Below are positions 5,608-9,715 of a stretch of 9,715 nucleotides of DNA, in pieces. The translations under genes were made by a program, and so were the position numbers. Origin of the DNA: an uncultured Chitinophagaceae bacterium (lineage in GTDB: Bacteria > Bacteroidota > Bacteroidia > Chitinophagales > Chitinophagaceae). The notes under the pieces were generated by a model. It was not told the origin of the DNA, did no database searches, and saw nothing but the letters and a program-made list of their open reading frames with translations. The DNA is taken from contig CALESY010000051.1 of NCBI GenBank assembly GCA_937919945.1, forward strand, positions 1-9,715. The letters run 5' to 3'. Each line of letters starts with the position of its first letter. Position 1 is the first letter of the stretch.

Positions 5608-6450
5608 TTACTCCTTCAAAAAGAATTGGATAGTACCACTCTTACGCCCATCGCTGGATAGGTCTATATCATAATGCTTGGTTTTGGTATATACCGTCAA
5701 TCTTGCTGTACATGGCGGTATGCTGCCCTCACTTTCAGATACCATTGTAAGCCTGCACAATGGATTATCCTTGTTGATGTTTATATATAGTGTATGAGAT
5801 TTGGCAGTCAGTTGTTTGTTTTGCAATAGCAATGTGTCGTTCATATATACCGATACAATGTCACCATCTATCTGCCCGTTGTCTAAAATGCTTATTTTAA
5901 TACTGTCTTTCTCCGCCTCACTTATCTCTATTAGCTTCTGCACTGCAATAGCCCTGTCAGGCATGGCGGGTTGTTGGGGTTGCGATGTGCTATTTTCTGA
6001 AGCAGGCTTTTTGGGCAATGGTTTTTCGAGCCATACTTTGCAATTCATCAACCCCAATCCTTCATTATTTTCTTTCCATCTACCTTCAAAACGCATTGCA
6101 GTATCTGTATAGCGCAGCTTCATCGCATAAGTACCAAGAACATTTTCTACAAACATGCCTAGTTTCACACCAATGGTGCTGTCTTCTTTAAAATATATAG
6201 TCGAATCGGCTTTTCGATACACACCACTAATGGTGTAGTGTTCATATTTGTCTCTACCGTGGTATAGATGAGAAGTGCCAGATACCATTGTGTCGTTATA
6301 CAACAGTATTTCTATTACTAATTTATCCGGGCGCGAAGAAAGAAAGTTGTATGAATAATTTCCTACCCACTTACCTGTAACATCTTGTGCAGAAATATTA
6401 AGCGAAACCAGCAATAGGAATATTGTACAGACAGCGCGCATAGTAAACAT
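5608..6450 (-). CDS. Two-domain secreted protein of unknown function
   Basis: A 280-residue exported protein. A signal peptide ends around NISAQ (residues 18-22). Met4 (codon at 6439-6441) is an equally plausible start that would trim three residues. Residues ~23-140 look like a small beta-barrel-type domain that opens DVTGKWVGNYSY and ends GRWKENNEGLGLMNCKVWLEK. A Pro/Ser/Gln-rich linker follows (~143-166). The C-terminal domain (~172-280) contains ISILDNGQIDGDIVSVYMND, a middle strand LYININKDN, and SEGSIPPCTARLTVYTKTKHYDIDLSSD. I recognise this as a recurrent module at the C-terminus of Bacteroidota secreted proteins (DNG-x-x-DGD-x-VSV...IPP-x-TA...), but know no function for it. The protein is probably periplasmic or secreted, and the gene appears to be transcribed on its own. 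Confidence 0.78.
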   Translation of the reverse strand: MFTMRAVCTIFLLLVSLNISAQDVTGKWVGNYSYNFLSSRPDKLVIEILLYNDTMVSGTSHLYHGRDKYEHYTISGVYRKADSTIYFKEDSTIGVKLGMFVENVLGTYAMKLRYTDTAMRFEGRWKENNEGLGLMNCKVWLEKPLPKKPASENSTSQPQQPAMPDRAIAVQKLIEISEAEKDSIKISILDNGQIDGDIVSVYMNDTLLLQNKQLTAKSHTLYININKDNPLCRLTMVSESEGSIPPCTARLTVYTKTKHYDIDLSSDGRKSGTIQFFLKE

Positions 6451-6466
6451 AGTTATGCAAACAAAC

Positions 6467-6500
6467 CAAATACAATATTAATAATATGTTATAATTACAA
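6467..6500 (-). promoter_or_regulatory. Putative promoter for the two-domain secreted protein
   Basis: On the minus strand, TTG (6500-6498) is followed after 23 bases by TGTATTTG (6474-6467). The same -7 octamer precedes the next gene at 5537-5544. The 23-base spacing is at the upper limit usually accepted. Confidence 0.3.
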
Positions 6501-6549
6501 CAGAGAAAGTTTTCAAACTGAAATCTAATACATGAGTATATCCATATTG

Positions 6550-7332
6550 TCAGCTTATAGTTGCCAGCTTCTCTACCAGTCTGTAAAAAGACTTTCTGGG
6601 TATGACAGGCATCGCATTTTTAATAGACTTGTTTATAAATCCGGGTATGCAAATCACATCGCCGTTTTCAAGTCCGTGCAAAGAAGCCTCCACTACTTCT
6701 TCTGCCTGCATCCAAAGATTGATGCCTTTAATCTTGTCGAACCTCTTAATGTCTGCATCACTATGAAATCCGGTATGCGTAAGCCCCGGACATAAGCTCT
6801 GCACTCGTACTCCTTTACTGTTTACCTCCATGTGCAGCGATTCAATAAAACTATTTACAAAAGACTTTGTAGCTGAATAAATACTACTGCCGGGAGCAGG
6901 TATAAAAGCTGCCAGAGAAGACACTATGATAATATCTCCACGCTTGCGCTTGAGCATTTGTGGCAGCAACGCATGTACCAACTGCACTACAGATATTGAA
7001 TGTACATGTATCATGTTAATAACCGCCTGTACTTCTTCTTTAACAAAGAAACTTTTTTCACCATAGCCTGCTGCGGCAATTACTACATCAATTTTCAGTT
7101 CACGTATCTTAACAATCAACTCATTCACAGACGTCATGTTTGACAGGTCGGCACTGAATGTTTTAACATCACACTTATATATCTGCATCAATGTAGCTGC
7201 CATAGCAGATAATGCATCCTCTTTCCTGTCGCACAATACAAGGTTATGTTTACGCTTAGCATATGCGTTTGCAAAAGCAGTGCCTATCCCACCTGTAGCA
7301 CCCGTTATCAGTACTGTTTTTTTTCTGGCCAT
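6550..7332 (-). CDS. Short-chain dehydrogenase/reductase (SDR), DltE/YqjQ-like
   Basis: A 260-residue cytoplasmic Rossmann-fold oxidoreductase of the classical SDR family, full length. The cofactor motif TGATGGIG occupies residues 10-17, DR at 35-36 follows strand 2, and the acidic ADLS is at 61-64. The catalytic Ser139 lies in IIIVSSLAA and the YxxxK pair is Tyr152 and Lys156 (YSATK). PGLTHTGF (182-189) is the usual PG motif before the substrate loop. Two expected residues differ: the NNAG motif after strand 4 reads AAAG (86-89), and the helix-4 Asn of the catalytic tetrad is His111 (HVHSISVVQL). Arg36 after strand 2 is compatible with NADP(H), but that is inference, and the substrate is unknown. 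A promoter-like motif sits directly upstream; the plus-strand TPR gene is divergent. Confidence 0.9.
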   Translation of the reverse strand: MARKKTVLITGATGGIGTAFANAYAKRKHNLVLCDRKEDALSAMAATLMQIYKCDVKTFSADLSNMTSVNELIVKIRELKIDVVIAAAGYGEKSFFVKEEVQAVINMIHVHSISVVQLVHALLPQMLKRKRGDIIIVSSLAAFIPAPGSSIYSATKSFVNSFIESLHMEVNSKGVRVQSLCPGLTHTGFHSDADIKRFDKIKGINLWMQAEEVVEASLHGLENGDVICIPGFINKSIKNAMPVIPRKSFYRLVEKLATIS

Positions 7333-7351
7333 GCATTGATGAATTATATTA

Positions 7352-7382
7352 CTAATGTACGATTCATAGAAGCAGCATCAAA
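7352..7382 (-). promoter_or_regulatory. Putative promoter for the SDR gene
   Basis: On the minus strand, TTTG (7382-7379) is followed after exactly 19 bases by TACATTAG (7359-7352), one mismatch from TAnnTTTG. The -7 element lies 19 bases before the ATG. This is one of the two best promoter matches in the window. Confidence 0.5.
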
Positions 7383-7506
7383 TGCCAGAGGATGTATAAA
7401 TTAAAAACCCGACAGGCAGCTTTTTTTAGTTTAACACAATACTAACAGCATACGTACTATCCTTTTAAAATGGTTTCATTGTCTTTGTATCCAAATCTCC
7501 CCGCAT

Positions 7507-8334
7507 ATGCGCCTACAATATCTCTTGTTATTATTTGCTGCACATACTGCAGCATTTGCTCAACAAAAAAATGTCTATACCCATACCGATAGTATGCGTG
7601 CCAAAGCCTACTGGGATAGTAGTTGGCATTATGGACTGCATAGCAGGGAGCACCAACTATATCTGGATAGTGCATTGATGGTAATACCCACCCATGCATA
7701 TTACTGGCAACAGAAATCAATGCCCTTGCACAAAATGCGCAAGTATGAGTTGGCAATGCCGTACCTGGATAGTGCTGTGAAATACGATCCGCATAGATAC
7801 ATGCCTTTACGTGGCTACATGCGTTGCATATTCGAAAAACGTTATAGAGATGCGCTGGCAGACTTTTACACTACCAAAGCCAAATACAACAGCCTGTATA
7901 TAATGGACCATCCCTATGACTTCTTTATAGCACTATGCCACCTGCAACTGAACCAATTTGATAGCAGCAAAATATATCTCAAACGTTGTATTGACGAGAG
8001 GCTGAAAAAAAGCAAAGATTGGGTACATCATAATCACCTCTTCTACTTGGGTATAGTGCAATACGAACAGGCAGCTTATGCAGATGCTATTACGACATTT
8101 GAAGAGGTAATACGCCTTGCCCCACAGTTTGCTGATGTATATTATTATAAAGCGGTATGCGAGTATATGCTGAAGCGAAATGCGGATGCCAAAGCAAGCA
8201 TCCGGGCATCAAGCAAATATTTTGCTGAGGGCTATACCCTGCGCGAGGATGGAGCATTGTACGAACCATACCCGTACCAGATACGCAAGTATTATCTTGA
8301 CAATATGACGAACGTGATTAACGAGATGCAGTAA
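7507..8334 (+). CDS. Secreted TPR-repeat protein
   Basis: A 275-residue protein with a signal peptide ending AFA before Gln19-Gln20. The mature part is mostly helical. TPR-like helix pairs are recognisable at about residues 66-125 (YWQQKSMPLHKMRKYELAMPYLDSAVKYDP, then ALADFYTTKAKY) and 178-245 (HLFYLGIVQYEQAAYADAITTFEEVIRLAPQFADVYYYKAVCEYML). These show the Gly/Ala at helix packing positions and the Pro ending each unit. TPRs mediate protein-protein contacts; no catalytic motif is present. Start ATG 7507 follows the palindromic CATATG with no Shine-Dalgarno. The gene diverges from the SDR gene and converges on the aminotransferase with three bases between stop codons. Unusually rich in Tyr and His. 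It is probably periplasmic or surface-located; partner unknown. Confidence 0.85.
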   Translation: MRLQYLLLLFAAHTAAFAQQKNVYTHTDSMRAKAYWDSSWHYGLHSREHQLYLDSALMVIPTHAYYWQQKSMPLHKMRKYELAMPYLDSAVKYDPHRYMPLRGYMRCIFEKRYRDALADFYTTKAKYNSLYIMDHPYDFFIALCHLQLNQFDSSKIYLKRCIDERLKKSKDWVHHNHLFYLGIVQYEQAAYADAITTFEEVIRLAPQFADVYYYKAVCEYMLKRNADAKASIRASSKYFAEGYTLREDGALYEPYPYQIRKYYLDNMTNVINEMQ

Positions 8335-8337
8335 TTA

Positions 8338-9618
8338 CTACCCCAAAGCTTTCTTCACTTGCGCGATCAGCATATCTACCTCTGCCATGTTGTTGTATAT
8401 GTGCGTAGATACACGTAGCGAGTTGAGCCCGTTTTCTGCTACCATACGTATGCGTATGTAATTTTCTACACATTGATTATAAAACTTACCGTATTCAACA
8501 CCTTTTATGCGGAAGCCATTTACAGCACACCGGCTACGCTCTTCAGTCGGGGTTATGAGTTCTACTCCATCACCCAATTGCAATAGTTGTTGCTGTGTGT
8601 AATTGCCAAGCTTCTTTATACGGTTGTGTATGTTTTGCATACCGATGGTTTCTATAAAGTCTATAGAGGCATCTACTCCTTTATACAAGCCCAATGCCTG
8701 TGTGCCTCCATAATACCGGTGTGCACTATCAGCATACTTACCCATTTTGGGTGTTTCCAATGCCATATTCCATTTACCATTGTCGCTACCACCACCCACA
8801 AAGTAGGTTTGCAAAGTGTTCTGAAATTCTTTACGTACATATAGAAAGCCTGTGCCTTTAGGGCCCAGCATCCATTTGTGGCAACAGCTTGCATAGGTAT
8901 CGCACCCCATATCGTGCAGGTCAAGTAACAACATGCCCGGGCCATGCGCACCATCTATGATGGAGAAGATGCCACGCTCACGTGCTAGTTTACATATTTC
9001 CTTAGCAGGCAATATCTGTCCTTGTGTACAGGGTATGTGTGGCACAGCTATTACACGAGTACGTTTGGTTATCAGTGCTTCTATACGGTTGAGCGTTTCA
9101 TCGGCAGTAGCAGCGGGTGTAAATGTTTTAATAACGATGCCGTGCAGCTTGCGCCTGTTCAACCATGGGAAGGCATTACCTACGTGCTCATGTGTTGTAA
9201 GTATCACCTCATCGCCACGTCGCAGAGGCACACCCCAACAGGTGATGTTGATGCCGTCAGTAACATTATGTGTCAGGGCTATTTCATCTTCATTTGCTCC
9301 AACAAAAACAGCCAGCTTTTTAGACGTATTCTCCCAGCCACCATAACCACCATGGTGGTCACCATCCATCATACCATTGCGTACCGCTTCTATTACCGGA
9401 TAGGGAGAAGGCCCCATCGTACCATTGTTAAGGTATGCCCAATCTTTAGTAAGTGGAAAGAGTTGTCTTACATTTTGCCAATAAGTTTCATCATCATCGG
9501 CAATGGGTTTGCCGCTATTTTTGAGCTGGCTGTTTGCAGCCATTGCTTCCATTTCGGTAAATGACAAACCTGCCAGTAAAGATGCCGAACGTAAAAAACC
9601 TCTCCTGTTGAATTGCAT
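8338..9618 (-). CDS. Tat-exported class V aminotransferase-fold PLP enzyme
   Basis: A 426-residue protein of the class V aminotransferase fold (isopenicillin-N epimerase/cysteine desulfurase group). The N-terminus NRRGFLRSASLLAGLSF (residues 4-20) is a twin-arginine signal with Arg5-Arg6. The fold begins WAYLNNGTMGPSP (60-72). PLP-site motifs are THNVTDGIN (116-124), THEHVGN (142-148), VPHIPCTQG (192-200), and IIDGAHGPG (220-228) with Asp222 for the pyridine nitrogen. HKWMLGPKGTGFLYV starts at 247, with Lys248 as the Schiff-base lysine. RYYGGTQ (about 302-308) follows, and the C-terminal domain ends LRVSTHIYNNMAEVDMLIAQV. Export by Tat suits an enzyme folded around its cofactor before transport. 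The substrate cannot be told: epimerase, desulfurase, lyase or transaminase are all possible. It converges on the TPR gene. Confidence 0.9.
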   Translation of the reverse strand: MQFNRRGFLRSASLLAGLSFTEMEAMAANSQLKNSGKPIADDDETYWQNVRQLFPLTKDWAYLNNGTMGPSPYPVIEAVRNGMMDGDHHGGYGGWENTSKKLAVFVGANEDEIALTHNVTDGINITCWGVPLRRGDEVILTTHEHVGNAFPWLNRRKLHGIVIKTFTPAATADETLNRIEALITKRTRVIAVPHIPCTQGQILPAKEICKLARERGIFSIIDGAHGPGMLLLDLHDMGCDTYASCCHKWMLGPKGTGFLYVRKEFQNTLQTYFVGGGSDNGKWNMALETPKMGKYADSAHRYYGGTQALGLYKGVDASIDFIETIGMQNIHNRIKKLGNYTQQQLLQLGDGVELITPTEERSRCAVNGFRIKGVEYGKFYNQCVENYIRIRMVAENGLNSLRVSTHIYNNMAEVDMLIAQVKKALG

Positions 9619-9636
9619 ATAAAAACATTATACGCA

Positions 9637-9666
9637 TAAATATAATACTTTATATAAGTAGCGCAA
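9637..9666 (-). promoter_or_regulatory. Putative promoter for the aminotransferase-like gene
   Basis: On the minus strand, TTG (9666-9664) is followed after exactly 19 bases by TATATTTA (9644-9637), one mismatch from TAnnTTTG. The -7 element ends 18 bases before the ATG. Confidence 0.45.
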
Positions 9667-9715
9667 GTTTCAGTTTGATATATCATATATGCTGATTAAC
9701 TCTCTATTATTAAGA

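Noticed and set aside
7383..7440. Terminator between SDR and TPR genes (CCCGACAGGCAGC with A- and T-runs)
   Set aside because: The A-run and T-run flank a segment with no convincing GC stem, and the genes are divergent, so no terminator is expected.
9022..9564. 180-codon plus-strand frame opposite the aminotransferase
   Set aside because: The minus-strand protein carries all family motifs through this region; the plus frame shows none.

Overview
The window looks like a chromosomal segment of a Bacteroidota bacterium, most likely near the Chitinophagaceae/Sphingobacteriia. The evidence is the gene content: a secreted YwqK-repeat protein with a TonB C-terminal domain, a DUF4345-like membrane protein, small Bacteroidota-type lipoproteins and secreted beta-rich proteins, and a Tat-exported class V aminotransferase. 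Shine-Dalgarno sequences are largely absent, and several start codons are preceded by matches to the Bacteroidota promoter pattern TTG...TAnnTTTG. The taxonomic call is inference.

Left part (1-2569), accessory-looking and AT-rich. A minus-strand ABC/OLD-type AAA ATPase runs off the left edge after 408 clean codons. It is followed by an almost 600-base non-coding stretch, a small plus-strand secreted protein made of two copies of a ~41-residue module, and another non-coding stretch. Two ~183-bp copies of one dispersed repeat flank the small gene. Their outer parts are well conserved, but the centre of each is three 11-bp units of quite different sequence. In both copies unit 1 can pair with unit 3 to form an 11-bp stem, so the pairing is kept while the sequence changes. 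This is the most unusual thing in the window. A separate short interspersed repeat, of the kind that translates as DCFVPRND, lies just upstream of the first copy.

Middle part (2570-7332), all minus strand. In chromosomal order: a SAM-dependent methyltransferase, a DUF4345-like four-helix membrane protein with a clear terminator, a small lipoprotein, a YwqK/TonB_C secreted protein, a two-domain secreted protein, and a short-chain dehydrogenase. The gaps are 89-208 bases and several hold their own promoter-like motifs, so these look like single genes pointing the same way rather than one tight operon.

Right part (7507-9618). A secreted TPR protein (plus strand) converges on a Tat-signal PLP-dependent class V aminotransferase (minus strand); only three bases separate their stop codons. 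No pathway obviously joins the genes of the right two thirds. Most encode envelope or exported proteins and look like ordinary genome. I found no tRNA, rRNA, CRISPR array, transposase or integrase.
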